DNA from: Limnomonas spitsbergensis
Taxonomy: Eukaryota; Chlorophyta; Chlorophyceae; Chlamydomonadales
Assembly: GCA_037349105.1 (NCBI GenBank)
Contig: JAYJMM010000117.1
Span: 2,480,001 to 2,544,000 of the forward strand
Length of the DNA: 64,000 nucleotides
Reading direction: 5' to 3'
Part shown: positions 1 through 13,077 of the stretch, piece after piece
Layout of the letters: each line of letters starts with the position of its first letter
How positions within the stretch are numbered: position 1 is the stretch's first letter
The notes under the pieces: model-generated
What the model was told of the DNA's origin: nothing
The model's database searches: none
What the model saw: only the letters and a program-made list of their open reading frames with translations
Program-made: the position numbers and the translations under genes

Positions 1-3000
1 CCACACACCCACCTGCCCGCCACGCACCCCCCTGCCTGCCACACACCCACCTGCCTGCCACACACCCGCCTGCCTGCCCCAAACCCGCCTGCCTGCCACG
101 CACCCGCCTGCCTGCCACGCACCCGCCTGCCTGCCACACACCCGCCTGCCCGCCACACACCCGCCTGTCTGCCACACACCCGCCTGCCCGCCACGCATCA
201 ACCTGCCGGCCAAACACCCGCCTGCCTGCCACACACCCGCCTGCCTGCCACGCACCCGCCTGCCTGCCACACACCCGCCTGCCTGCCACACACCCGCCTG
301 CCTGCCACGCACCCGCCTGCCCGCCACGCACCCGCCTGCCCGCCACGCACCCGCCTGCCCGCCACGCACCCGCCTGCCCGCCACACACCCGCCTGCCTGC
401 CACACACCCGCCTGCCTGCCACACACCCGCCTGCCTGCCACACACCCGCCCGCCTGCCACACACCTGCCTGCCTGCCACATACCCGCCTGTCTGCTACAC
501 ACCCGCCTGCCCGCCACGCACCAACCTGCCTGCCACACACCCGCCTGCCTGCCACACACCCGCCTGCCTACCACGCACCCAACAGCCTGCAACACACCCG
601 CCTGCCTGACACGCACAATTCTGCCCGCCACGCACCCGCCTGATTGCCACGCACCCGCGTGCCCGCCACGCACCCGCCTGCCCGCCACGCACCCGCCTGC
701 CCGCCACGCACCCGCCTGTCTGCCACGCATGCCATCTGCCTGCCTGCCACGCACCCGTCTGCCCGCCACGCACCCACCTCCCGCCACGCACACGCCTGCC
801 CGCCACGCACCCGCCTACCTGCCACGCACCCGCCTGCCTGCCATACACCCGCCTGCCAGCCATGCACCCGCCTGCCTGCCACGCTCAATCAAGCCCGCCA
901 CGCACCCGTCTGCCTGCCACGCACCCGCCTGCCCGCCACGCACCCGCCTGCCCACCAAGCACCTGCCCGCCACACACTCACCCGCCTGTCCGCCACCCGC
1001 CACGCACCCGCCTGCCTGTCACACACCATCCTGCCCGCCACGCGCCCGCCTGCCTGCCATGCACCCGCCTGCCCGCAACGCACCCGCCTGCCCACCACGC
1101 ACCCGCCTGCCCGTCACGCACCCGCCTGCCCACCATGCACCCGCCTGCCTGCCATGCCCCCCCCTGCCTGCCACGCACCCGCCTGACCGTCACGCACCGC
1201 CTGCCCGCTACGCACCCGCCTGCCCGCCACGCACCCGCCTGACCGTCACGCACCCACCTGCCTGCCACGCACCCGTCTGCCCGCCACGCATCCGCCTTCC
1301 CGCCACGCACCCGTCTGCCTGCCACGCACCCGCCTGCCCGCCACACAATCCGCCTGCCCTCCACGCATGCCACCCGCCTGCCCGCCATGCACCTGCCTGC
1401 CCGCCAAGCACCCGCCCGCCACACACTCACCCGCCTGCCCGCCACCCGCCACTCACCCGCCTGCCCGCCGTGCACCCGCCTGCCTGCCACACACCATCCT
1501 GCCCGCCATGCACCCGCCTGCCCGCCATGCACCCGCCTGCTCGCCACGCACCCGCCTGCCCGCCACGCACCCGCCTGCCCGCCACGCACCCGCCTGCCCG
1601 CAACGCACCCGCCTGCCCGCCATGCACCCGCCTGCCTGCCATGCACAAGCCAGCCTGCCACGCACCCGCCTGACCGTCACGCACCGCCTGCCCGCTACGC
1701 ACCCGCCTGACCGTCACGCACCCATCTGACCGTCACGCACCCGCCTGCCTGCCACGCACCCGCGGGCCCGCCACGCATGCTACCCGCCTGCCCGCCATGC
1801 ACCCGCCTGCTAGCCAAGCACCCGCCCGCCACACATTTACCCGCCTGCCCACCACCCGCCACTCACCCGCCTGCCCGCCACGCACCCGCCTGCCTGCCAC
1901 ACACCATCCTGCCCGCCATGCACCCGCCTGCCTGCCATGCACCCGCCTGCCTGCCACACACCCGCCTGCCTGACACGCACCCGCCTGCCCGTCACGCACC
2001 CGCCTGCCCGCCACGCACCCGCCTGCCCGCCATGCACCCGCCTGCCCGCCACACTCCCACCTGCCTGCCACACACCCGCCTGCCTGCCACACACCCGCCT
2101 GCCTGCCACACACCCGCCCGCCTGCCACACACCTGCCTGCCTGCCACATACCCGCCTGTCTGCTACACACCCGCCTGCCCGCCACGCACCAACCTGCCTG
2201 CCACACACCCGCCTGCCTGCCACACACCCGCCTGCCTACCACGCACCCAACAGCCTGCAACACACCCGCCTGCCTGACACGCACAATTCTGCCCGCCACG
2301 CACCCGCCTGATTGCCACGCACCCGCCTGCCCGCCACGCACCCGCCTGCCCGCCACGCACCCGCCTGCCCGCCACGCACCCGCCTGTCTGCCACGCATGC
2401 CATCTGCCTGCCTGCCACGCACCCGTCTGCCCGCCACGCACCCACCTCCCGCCACGCACACGCCTGCCCGCCACGCACCCGCCTACCTGCCACGCACCCG
2501 CCTGCCTGCCATACACCCGCCTGCCAGCCATGCACCCGCCTGCCTGCCACGCTCAATCAAGCCCGCCACGCACCCGTCTGCCTGCCACGCACCCGCCTGC
2601 CCGCCACGCACCCGCCTGCCCACCAAGCACCTGCCCGCCACACACTCACCCGCCTGTCCGCCACCCGCCACGCACCCGCCTGCCTGTCACACACCATCCT
2701 GCCCGCCACACACCCGCCTGCCTGCCATGCACCCGCCTGCCCGCAACGCACCCGCCTGCCCACCACGCACCCGCCTGCCCGTCACGCACCCGCCTGCCCA
2801 CCACGCACCCGCCTGTCTGCCACGCATGCCATCTGCCTGCCTGCCACGCACCCGTCTGCCCGCCACGCACCCACCTCCCGCCACGCACACGCCTGCCCGC
2901 CACGCACCCGCCTACCTGCCACGCACCCGCCTGCCTGCCATACACCCGCCTGCCAGCCATGCACCCGCCTGCCTGCCACGCTCAATCAAGCCCGCCACGC

Positions 3001-5420
3001 ACCCGTCTGCCTGCCACGCACCCGCCTGCCCGCCACGCACCCGCCTGCCCACCAAGCACCTGCCCGCCACACACTCACCCGCCTGTCCGCCACCCGCCAC
3101 GCACCCGCCTGCCTGTCACACACCATCCTGCCCGCCACACACCCGCCTGCCTGCCATGCACCCGCCTGCCCGCAACGCACCCGCCTGCCCACCACGCACC
3201 CGCCTGCCCGTCACGCACCCGCCTGCCCACCATGCACCCGCCTGCCTGCCATGCCCCCCCCTGCCTGCCACGCACCCGCCTGACCGTCACGCACCGCCTG
3301 CCCGCTACGCACCCGCCTGCCCGCCACGCACCCGCCTGACCGTCACGCACCCGCCTGCCTGCCACGCACCCGTCTGCCCGCCACGCATCCGCCTTCCCGC
3401 CACGCACCCGTCTGCCTGCCACGCACCCGCCTGCCCGCCACACAATCCGCCTGCCCTCCACGCATGTCACCCGCCTGCCCGCCATGCACCTGCCTGCCCG
3501 CCAAGCACCCGCCCGCCACACACTCACCCGCCTGCCCGCCACCCGCCACTCACCCGCCTGCCCGCCACGCACCCGCCTGCCTGCCACACACCATCCTGCC
3601 CGCCATGCACCCGCCTGCCCGCCATGCACCCGCCTGCTCGCCACGCACCCGCCTGCCCGCCACGCACCCACCTGCCCGCCACGCACCCGCCTGCCCGCAA
3701 CGCACCCGCCTGCCTGCCATGCACAAGCCAGCCTGCCAAGCACCCGCCTGACCGTCACGCACCGCCTGCCCGCTACGCACCCGCCTGACCGTCACGCACC
3801 CGTCTGACCGTCACGCACCCGCCTGCCTGCCACGCACCCGCCTGCCCGCCACGCATGCTACCCGCCTGCCCGCCATGCACCCGCCTGCTCGCCAAGCACC
3901 CGCCCGCCACACACTCACCCGCCTGCCCACCACCCGCCACTCACCCGCCTGCCCGCCACGCACCCGCCTGCCTGCCACACACCATCCTGCCCGCCATGTA
4001 CCCGCCTGCCTGCCATGCACCCGCCTGCCTGCCACGCACCCGCCTGCCCGCCACGCACCCGCCTGCCCGCCACGCACCCGCCTGCCCACAACGCACCCGC
4101 CTGCCCGCCATGCACCCGCCTGCCTGCCATGCACCCGCCAGCCTGCCACGCACCCGCCTGACCGTCACGCACCGCCTGCCCGCTACGCACCCGCCTGACC
4201 GTCACGCACCCGTCTGACCGTCACGCACCCGCCTGCCTGCCACGCACCCGCGGGCCCGCCACGCATGCTACCCGCCTGCCCGCCATGCACCCGCCTGCTC
4301 GCCAAGCACCCGCCCGCCACACACTCACCCGCCTGCCCACCACCCGCCACTCACCCGCCTGCCCGCCACGCACCCGCCTGCCTGCCACACACCATCCTGC
4401 CCGCCACGCACCCGCCTGCCTGCCATGCACCCGCCTGCCCGCCACGCACCCGCCTGCCAGCCACGCACCCGCCTGCCCGCCATGCACACGCCCGCCTGCC
4501 ATGCACCCGCCTGCCTGCCACGCACCCGCCTGACCGTCACGCACCGCCTGGCTGCTACGCACCCGCCTGACCGTCACGCACCCACCTGACCGTCACGCAC
4601 CCCCCTGCCCGCCACGCACCCGCCTGCCCGCCATGCACCCGCCTGCCCGCCACGCACCCGCCTGCCCGCCACGCACCCGCCTGCCCGCCACGCACCCGCC
4701 TTCCCGCAACGCACCCGCCTGCCCGCCATGCACCCGCCTGCCTGCCATGCACCCGCCTGCCTGCCACGCACCCGCCTGACCGTCACGCACCGCCTGCCCG
4801 CTACGCACCCGCCTGACCGTCACGCACCCGTCTGACCGTCACGCACCCGCCTGCCTGCCACGCACCCGCCTGCCCGCCACGCATGCTACCCGCCTGCCCG
4901 CCATGCACCCGCCTGCTCGCCAAGCACCCCCCCCCCACACACTCACCCGCCTGCCCACCACCCGCCACTCACCCGCCTGCCCGCCACGCACCCGCCTGCC
5001 TGCCACACACCATCCTGCCCGCCACGCACCCGCCTGCCTGCCATGCACCCGCCTGCCCGCCACGCACCCGCCTGCCCGCCACACACCCGCCTGCCCGCCA
5101 TGCACACGCCTGCCTGCCATGCACCCGCTTGCCTGCCACGCACCCGCCTGACCGTCACGCACCGCCTGACTGCTACGCACCCGCCTGACCGTCACGCACC
5201 CGCCTGACCGTCACGCACCCGCCTGTCCGCCACGCACCCGCCTGCTCGCCATGCACCCGCCTGCCTGCCATGCACCCGCCTTCCTGCCACGCACCCGCCT
5301 GACCGTCACGCACCGCCTGCCCGCTACGCACCCGCCTGCCCGCCACGCACCCGCCTGACCGTCACGCACCTGCCTGCCCGCCACGCACCCGCCTGCCCGC
5401 CACGCATCCGCCTTCCCGCC
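1..5420. repeat. 19-bp GC-rich satellite array with higher-order repeats
   Basis: About 5.4 kb of head-to-tail units of consensus CACGCACCCGCCTGCCCGC (19 bp), with scattered C/T and G/A changes. The array enters from the left edge, so its true length is unknown. Because 19 is not a multiple of 3, every frame cycles through the same 19-residue PATHPPARHAPACPPRTRL-like peptide, which explains the many long overlapping frames on both strands; none is a credible gene. Larger segments are repeated: the block at about 495-1200 recurs 1668 bp downstream, part of that recurs 429 bp further on, and blocks near 3.87, 4.28 and 4.90 kb recur at 410 and 618 bp. Confidence 0.95.
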
Positions 5421-6190
5421 ATAGAGTGCACACGTTTCACACACATATTTTTTGTTCATCAAGCGCTTTCAATATAGCTAACTGAAGCCTGGCTCGCCAC
5501 ATGCAACCTTGCTGGCCTACACAGTGAGGGCACAAGTTTCAAACCATAAAATTGGTTAGACTCAGCATTTAATTATTTATTTATGGAGGCGCGGAGTGGT
5601 GCACAACATAATTAAATTTCGCAACTATTTGGGGGGGGGAGTGGAGTAGTTTTTCCGACACCAAATACAAAATTCCCAGCTACGCATACGTATACCATAG
5701 TAGGGTATTGTTTGCCTTCGCGACTAATCTAATATTTTAGTTATCAACAGAAGTGAGCGCCTGAGTGGACTATATCCCATTTACCCCCTTGGTTTCACGG
5801 TACACATTCTTTTTGTTCATCAATGTTAAATGTCAAAATATCCAAGTTGAGCCTGGCCTGCCACACGCCACCTGGCTGGCCTACACAGTGGGCACATGTA
5901 TTCCCTTCACACCTGGCTGTACCTGGTTGCATCTGGCGTCACCTACGTGCACCTGGTTGCACCTGATATCACACACACATACACCCACACACCTGTCCCT
6001 TGATCTCCAGCCACAGCGGACATAGCAATTGGTCGTTGCACCTGGCTACATCTGGCTTCATCTGGTAACACCTGGTTACACTTGGCCCTACCTGGTTACA
6101 CCTGATATCACACACACACACACACACCTGTCCCTTGATCTCCAGCCACAGCGGACATGGCAATGGGTCGTCGCACTCGTAGCGCTTGTG
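5421..6190. repeat. Non-coding spacer with two degenerate duplications and CA microsatellites
   Basis: No gene seen. The stretch around 5450-5530 (TTTTTTGTTCATCAA, then CCTGGC, then GGCCTACACAGTG) recurs in diverged form at 5805-5895. The stretch 5955-6035 (a CA run, then the CTGTCCCTTGATCTCCAGCC block) recurs at 6100-6170. Both look like old local duplications. Short open frames here are not supported by coding texture. Confidence 0.5.
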
Positions 6191-6194
6191 AACC

Positions 6195-7790
6195 GCATCA
6201 TCGATCTGGTTTACGTATGGCAGGGGAAATGGGACAGGGATGGGATCGCATCATCCATCTGTAGAACGTAGGACAGCGAAAATGGGAATGGGATGGGATG
6301 GTTGCCGCAGAATAAAATGAATAAATAGGCCTGGGCAGTGGCTATCGGGCACTCATACCCTTTGCGGATGACATCATATATCTGGTGACAGCAAGGCAGG
6401 GAAATGGGACAGGGATGGGATGGTTCAGCAGGAGAAAGGAATAGATAGGCCTGGGCAGTGGCTATCGGGCACTCATACCCTTTGCGGATGACATCATATA
6501 TCTGGTGACAGCAAGGCAGGGCAAATGGGACAGGGATGGGATGGTTCAGCAGGAGAAAGGAATAAATAGGCTGGGGCAGAGGGCCAGTAGCCATTGGGCA
6601 CTCATAGCATGAGCGGATGAAATCATTTATCAGGTGATGCCTCAGGCGAAAGAAAAGAAATAGGCCGGGGCAGGGGCCATTGGGCACTAGTAGTGTTTGT
6701 GGATGACGTCATCTACTTGGTGATATGAGGGCAGGGAAATGGGGACAGGGATGGGAGGGTTGCAGTAGGAGAAAGGGAAGAAATAGGCCGGGGCAGGGGC
6801 CATTGGGCACTAGTAGTGTTTGTGGATGACGTCATCTACTTGGTGATATGAGGGCAGGGAAATGGGGACAGGGATGGGAGGGCTGCAGCAGGAGAAAGGG
6901 AAGAGATAGGCCTGGGCAGTGGCCATTGGGCACTAGTAGTGTTTGTGGATGACGTCAACTACTTGGTGATATGAGGGCAGGGAAATGAGGACAGGGATGT
7001 GAGAATTGCAGCAGGAGAAAGGGAAGAAATAGGCCGGGGCAGTGGCCATTGGGCACTAGTAGTGTTTGTGGATGACGTCATCTACTTGGTGATATGAGGG
7101 CAGGGAAATGGGGACAGGGATGGGAGGGCTGCAGCAGGAGAAAGGGAAGAGATAGGCCTGGGCAGTGGCCATTGGGCACTAGTAGTGTTTGTGGATGACG
7201 TCATCTACTTGGTGATATGAGGGCAGGGAAATGAGGACAGGGATGTGAGAATTGCAGCAGGAGAAAGGGAAGAAATAGGCCGGGGCAGTGGCCATTGGGC
7301 ACTAGTAGTGTTTGTGGATGACGTCATCTACTTGGTGATATGAGGGCAGGGAAATGGGGACAGGGATGGGAGGGCTGCAGCAGGAGAAAGGGAAGAGATA
7401 GGCCTGGGCAGTGGCCATTGGGCACTAGTAGTGTTTGTGGATGACGTCATCTACTTGGTGATATGAGGGCAGGGAAATGAGGACAGGGATGTGAGAATTG
7501 CAGCAGGAGAAAGGGAAGAAATAGGCCGGGGCAGTGGCCATTGGGCACTAGTAGTGTTTGTGGATGACGTCATCTACTTGGTGATATGAGGGCAGGGAAA
7601 TGGGGACAGGGATGGGAGGGCTGCAGCAGGAGAAAGGGAAGAGATAGGCCTGGGCAGTGGCCATTGGGCACTCATAGCGCTTGCGGAAAATATCATATAT
7701 CTGGTGATATCAGAGCAGAGGGGAAGTGGGACAGGGATGGCATTGACGCTAGAGGCGAAAGGGAAGATATAGGCCTGGACACACACATCG
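6195..7790. repeat. 120-123-bp tandem array with a TGACGTCA palindrome
   Basis: About thirteen tandem units. The first few (about 6200-6680) are diverged, with a spacing near 120 bp. From about 6680 the landmark TGGGCACTAGTAGTG recurs every 123 bp (6681, 6804, 6927, 7050 and onward). Most units carry TGACGTCA inside the longer palindrome GATGACGTCATC; eight copies run from about 6704 to 7565. Two unit types alternate (GGGGACAGGGATGGGAGGG versus GAGGACAGGGATGTGAGAA), which makes a 246-bp dimeric higher-order repeat. No coding frame runs through it convincingly. Confidence 0.9.
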
Positions 7791-7954
7791 CTTGCAGACA
7801 GTATCATCCATCTATTGGACTGGACTGGAAGCAAGACTTGAAAAGTGGGATAAGGCAGAGGATCGAGGGTTCTGGGGGATTGGGGATGGGTTTTCACGAT
7901 CATGGCATGAATCTGTGGTGGTAGCATGACAGACGAGGGGGAGGAGGGGCTTCT

Positions 7955-8190
7955 GGAACCATGCATGGTAGCACGATACGGCATGATACGTTGCAATACG
8001 GCACAGGTTCAGCCGGTTTGTCCTACAAAAGTGCCACGATACAGCTCGATACGGCTCGATACTGCACAGATTCAGCCGGGTTGAGGAACCAAAGTGCCAC
8101 GATACAGCGCGAGTTCAGCCGGATCGTGCCACAAAGTGACACAAAGTGCCACGATATGGCACAGGTTCAGCCAGAATGTGCTCCCATGCT
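7955..8190 (+). repeat. Dispersed degenerate repeat, GATACGGCACAGGTTCAGCC family
   Basis: Three to four degenerate sub-units built from GCCACGATACGGCACA followed by GGTTCAGCCGG. A related copy occurs at about 33763-33875, so this is a dispersed family rather than a purely local repeat. Function unknown. Confidence 0.5.
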
Positions 8191-10370
8191 AGGGAATCGT
8201 GGACCAGATTGTTCACAGGCTGTCTATCAAGGTGACAGCTTGACTGGTAAGGTAGATGGGGTCAATTAACCGCGCTGGAAAGTATCAAGGAGGCTGGCAC
8301 TGGGGTGAATAGATACCCTGATGTGGCGGTTGCAGCGGTTCATAGCTAGCTCAGCAGCCGATAGTCTGATACATGCATCTGAGCATATCTGGGATGCATG
8401 GTAGACGCGTGTACACTTAAGTGTTACACCATTTACATGAATCATGTGGCCAACTAGGCCATGAGGAGACTATTCAGAACTACCTTCATGCATCGACCAT
8501 CCCCTGTTCGACCTTGCTCCACCTCAAGCACTCTTCGCCCATCAACCAACCGCTCACCCACTCAGAGGATGTGTGCGTATCTGCCTACCTGTTCGTAACA
8601 TGAAGCCGAGTACGCCAGGAGCGCAGCTGCTTCTACAGGAACGGCATGCTGGTAGTAGCCGGTCAGGGGACACTTCATCAGGGGCGTAAGTTCTGCGAGG
8701 TGGGAAGTGGGGCGAGGGCAAGACGAAGATGGGCAGAATAAGAACGATACAGCTGCAGAGGAGACAAAACTAGGTATTCGTGAATCGAGTAGTTGCTGGT
8801 ACTGATGAAGTAGGTGTGCAACGTTGGTATGCAGGTACCGCATGCTCCCGATCCAGCCTCGGTTTTCGGATAAATAAAAAACCCTGACGTAAAACATATG
8901 AACAAGGTGCGTGGGTCTACTACATTAATCAAGGTAGGACGTATGAATATATGCCCAGTGGCAACATACTCACGTGTATGTACACCAGTGGTTGGTGCGG
9001 GGGATTCTCGTTCCCGAGTGAGCACTGCCCGTACATGTGTGAAATACGGGTGCCGTTTCGCTAATTAGGGTATATACGTTTTTGAAAATCGTACAGGGCG
9101 GGTCATATGTATCGTAAATCGTGGACAGGCCCAGCAGTGCAAGGAGGTTAGGTCATGGCTTGATATCAGTTACACATTGACTGTGCTCTAACCTGATTGG
9201 TAGTAGTGCACTACTACTCACCAACTGTCCCTTGAGATAATCAAACGCAAAGTCGCAAACACAATGGGCTTAAGGAGTCCACTTGACAGGATCACCAACT
9301 CCAATAAATTTATGTTTTGAGATAATTTGGCCATGCTGAGGGGCCTGCCTTCAATTTTTTGAGGATGTTATATTGCAGTGCTGGCCTCCATAGCTGAAGT
9401 ATTACCTGATGTAAAGCCTAGGGTGCTGTTTTTTCCATCCTCTCGCATAACCAGTCCTCGGCAGATCTGGCTGGCTCAGCTCAGATAAGAAGGGGGGGCT
9501 GGAATAAAGGACATGAAAATCAAGATGTGTGAATAAAGAGTGGATACCTGACTTACGGCATTCTGGAACTCAGTGGCAAACTGGCCATGATTTGGGAGCT
9601 TGCACGGCTGAGGGGCTGCATGGGGCAAGGGGCATGGCTTCCTGACATGCCACCTTTGTCCCAAATTTGCAGCCTATGGAGTGTGAAATGGTGCAAAAAT
9701 TGGGTGGACAGTCTTAATGAGCTACTGTCAGGCTCTCTGAATCACCAGACATCATAGCAATCAGACAGGTATGGAGTGAATTCCAATCCATCAAAGACAG
9801 CCCTGATGTGGGCCACATGGAAGGCCATATCTGCATGTTGGATTGGCCAAAGGACCCAGGGAAGGTGGCAATGCCTCCGTCTAAGGACCTCCTACACACA
9901 CTTGGGTTTCCACCTTAACCGGGTTTTGGCCACTTTTCAGGCTCAGCCGCCGCAAGTTTGGTACCCAACGGGGCAGTTTTTGGCATCCAACTGCCATTCG
10001 GATTCAAATGATACCCCAACAGACCTCAATCAACCGTGTATGGCAAGCTGATTACAGCACTTGACGATGTAGCAACACACTAGGTCGATCGAGGCAGTTC
10101 CCAGAGAGATTACTTCAAATTGCAGTTTGTACTGCTAGTGTGAACCAGGTAGGGACGACAGGTCAAACCTCAGTACCCCTAAGACGGGGTGTCGATACAT
10201 CGAGTCAGGAAAGGCACTTATAGACACACTTCGGAAGTGCGACTTGAAGGCAAGATGAGGGTTCGGAAGTGCCAATGCCTCGTTCGAAAGTGCCCGCCTG
10301 TTTGTTAAAGTGTGGCTAAACCCTGTTTCAAACCCGCCTCCAGCTTCTTCTTTCTCTCTTTCTTTCCACG
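8191..10370. other. Intergenic stretch with possible retroelement fossils
   Basis: No intact gene seen. Two short stretches resemble retroelement proteins. At 8421-8560 (+) a frame reads HHLHESCGQLGHEETIQ, like the HHCC zinc-binding motif of integrases. At about 9985-10010 (+) a broken frame reads IQLPFGFK then a stop, like the PFG(F/L)KNAP block of Gypsy-type reverse transcriptases. Both are too short and too broken to define an element, and their order is not that of a normal Gypsy pol. Confidence 0.25.
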
Positions 10371-10636
10371 ACCGTGCATGCGATGTTCTTATTCTATATA
10401 ATTAATCACCTTCATGAACGTGTAGCGACTCGGGCGAAGAAGCTGGTGCAGAAAATGCTCGCAGACAAACACAGCCCAGGAACACTGTCCATTCCGGCCA
10501 ATCAGGCCATGTCGAAAGCCGTTCGTGCTGTGAACGGAGTCTCCTACAAGCGTGTTGGCATCAGCGACAGAGCAGAAGAAGGTGCACGTAGCAAGGCGAT
10601 AGGCGCTTGTGCTCATGAGCGTAAATTATGAGGCCG

Positions 10637-10975
10637 ACAACTTGGGTGGACTCAGGCAGCAGCTGGCTACGGGCCCCTTGGGTGAGCACGAGAAGCAGCT
10701 GGCTCCAAACCCTTTGGGTGGACTGATGCATCATCTGGCTCCAGCAGCCACCGTGGGTGGACCCATGCAGCAGGAGGCTCCATGCCCATTGGGTGGACAA
10801 GGACAGCACCTGGATCCAGGCTCCTTGGTTAGCTCCTTGCAGCAGCTGGCTGGCTCCAGGCACCTTGGGCAGTAATGGACCCCAGGCCCCTTGGGTAGAC
10901 CCATGCAGAAGCTGGGTACATGCCCATTGGGTGGACCCATGTAGCAGCTGGTGTGTCAGAACCCACAACAACTTG
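10637..10975 (+). repeat. 36-bp imperfect minisatellite (12-residue repeat)
   Basis: About nine diverged units of 36-39 bp. In the frame 10609-10875 they read LGGLRQQLATGP, LGEHEKQLAPNP, LGGLMHHLAPAA and so on, a 12-residue repeat. The repeat continues beyond the stop in a shifted frame, which suggests a DNA-level minisatellite rather than a protein repeat. The downstream open stretch to 11240 is not recognisable. Confidence 0.6.
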
Positions 10976-11492
10976 TGCATATAAAACAGTCACAGCCTGG
11001 ATGTTTGTTGACAGAACAATTATGGTGGTCACTCCTCCAGTGAATAGTGTGGTCAGCCTATATGCAGCAGATGGGGTCGTGAAGAAACTTCAGCAGGCTT
11101 TTGGCAGAGGTGTGCTTCTCATTCCTCCCACAGTGGTTGCAAAGGAGTCGGAGCTGGACACGTCAGAGTATGCATTGTCTGATAGGTGCTTGCAAACTGG
11201 CTGGAGCCAACCAGGGATATCTCAGGTCCAAGCAAAATAAATAGCCAACGAGGCGAGGACCCCCCCTTCGCTTGGGGCACATAAGATTCCCAAAGGCGGC
11301 GGGGACCGAAGCAAAAGCCTTCCCCAAGAAAGTGCTGGGGCCCCCGTAGAAGCTAAACAGCAGCCACCCCAAGCAAAACAAAAAAATAGCAGTTTCGACA
11401 GTGCCCAGAGAGAAGGGCAAGCTACTATTGAGTGGACCGGATCCGATTTCCAGGTGTGCTTGGTTGCAGGGGATATATTCAAAATTGCCCCT

Positions 11493-11690
11493 TCAGTTGT
11501 GTGACCTGCCAATCTGCTGCAGGCAGTGGTTATGGATGAACGCATCATGGACTTGAGGCTGGGCTCGGCCACATTCAAAGACGTAAGGAGTTCCATGTGC
11601 ACCCAGCCTGGTATGGGTGAGACCCAGTATGAGATATGTTGTTTTCTCCGCCACGCAGGTCCACAGAAAGAATCTGACCTTCGATGGCAA
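11493..11690 (-). pseudogene. LINE-type reverse transcriptase zinc-binding fragment
   Basis: The minus-strand frame begins PSKVRFFLWTCVAEK and continues to FECGRAQPQVHDAFIHNHC. This resembles the zf-RVT region at the C-terminus of plant and algal LINE polyproteins (a KVRFFLW core, then a Cys-x-x-Cys-like and a His/Cys cluster). The first cysteine pair is incomplete and no reverse transcriptase core is seen upstream, so this is at best a decayed fragment. The neighbouring block 11240-11400 is C-rich and not identified. Confidence 0.35.
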
Positions 11691-12435
11691 AAACAGACCG
11701 GTAAGTCATTTATATGCTCTAGGTGCCAATTTGTAAAGCAGTTGTTTACATGTCGTGCCTCGCATGTCATGGTTAAGCCAACTCCTAGCCCCACTCCTGC
11801 AAAGAGTAAGCCGGCCGTGATGGTGCATTGCACATGGGCTCGAGCGAAGGCATCTCTGGAAGCTGGCACGCTGCCAAGGGACGCCCCCCTCGTGGAGCCC
11901 ATCACGGGGTGGGTGTGCTTCCTTCCTTTCATTCGGAGGTGGAGTATTTGACAGTATCTCCAGATAAGACTCACGCTTTGCTAGTTTATCTTAAAATAAT
12001 GAAACAAATGTATATAATACAACACATTTGAGATATGTTGGTGCCGGTATTTCAATTTCAAACCTTTGATACTAAGGTAGTTGATAAATAATTTCAGTTG
12101 CTACACCACCTACTAACTTGCCCTCCGTATGAAATCGAACTCATGTTAAACAACTTGTTTTTAACACGTTGATGTAATATGATCCTTGGCGGCGAATTGC
12201 GGGATGATCATGCGCATTCAAGGTAGAAAGAAAGAAAACTATGCCCCGCAGGGGTGTGAGGGTTCAGGAAACAGTATCTATATACCCTAATTTTCTCTAA
12301 CATACCTGCGATGGGGACAACATTAATGATTACAGTATTCAAAATAACAAACTAGCCACACCTTAGTTACATTTTATATCGATTTGTGGAGCAACCTCCT
12401 ATCAAGGATCATCTCTCTGTTTTGCCTTTTTGTAG

Positions 12436-12562
12436 GTGCGGGTCAGTGTGGGACAATGAAGATCAGAAGGACTGTGTGAAAAGGTGGCTTGAGTCCTATC
12501 GGCCTTATTCTTTCTTGAAAGCAGGACCAGATCCACCGGCTCAGATCATCGTCTATCAGTAA
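12436..12562 (+). CDS. Candidate terminal exon of an unidentified gene
   Basis: A clean 3' splice site (CTGTTTTGCCTTTTTGTAG, ending 12435) precedes a 42-codon open frame with charged, non-repetitive composition. It reads CGSVWDNEDQKDCVKRWLES and continues to PAQIIVYQ, then TAA at 12560. I recognise no family and could not find the upstream exons; the 450 bp before it are AT-rich and look intronic. It may belong to a decayed element, as transposon debris surrounds it. Confidence 0.35.
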
Positions 12563-12649
12563 GCACAAGGTAGGGGATCTTGTTTGACTGTGGTTGTCCA
12601 GTTGTCGAAGTTGAATACCGCACCAAAAAGTCTAAATGGTTTTTATTTT

Positions 12650-12770
12650 CTTTGGTGCCATGGCCCGGCACGGATGGTAACGGCGCGGATGTGGCTACGG
12701 CCCCAAGCTGCGTTGTTTCCTTAACCTTCATGCCCTATAAGGGCGTAGCTCTCTTTCTTTCTTCCCGGCC
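12650..12770 (-). repeat. Dispersed hairpin repeat, inverted copy
   Basis: The reverse complement of this block matches 14635-14725: an AAGAAAGAAAG run, CTACGCCCT/AGGGCGT hairpin, a CAGCTTGGGGCCGTAGCC stretch, then CACATCCGCGCC. A weaker same-strand relative of 14635 lies at about 12220-12285. The core is a short stem with a 3-nt loop. The two better copies face each other around a hAT remnant. Confidence 0.55.
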
Positions 12771-13077
12771 TCACAATGTCACAGCCCGGCCTTCCAATGT
12801 CATAAATTGTATCAAACGTCGGCACGGAGATTGTATATCTTAATATCAAATCTCCCCCCTTTCAGACGACAAATTTAAAATGTTTTAAGCCAGAAACAAC
12901 CCTCTCAGCCGAGGGGACCCCACATGCCACAAAGCACTCTCTGTTACGGAGCTGCTGCAGCCTGTGATGCATCGCTGTCAGCGATAATTTAGGCGAAGTA
13001 TAAATAAATGATATCGTCGAATTTGGTACGCTCATCGCCCAAGGCTTAATGTAGGTTCCCCTGGCCTGGCCGAAGGC

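Noticed and set aside
198..5462. Dozens of long open frames on both strands
   Set aside because: All come from the 19-bp satellite, which lacks stop codons in most frames; composition is pure repeat.
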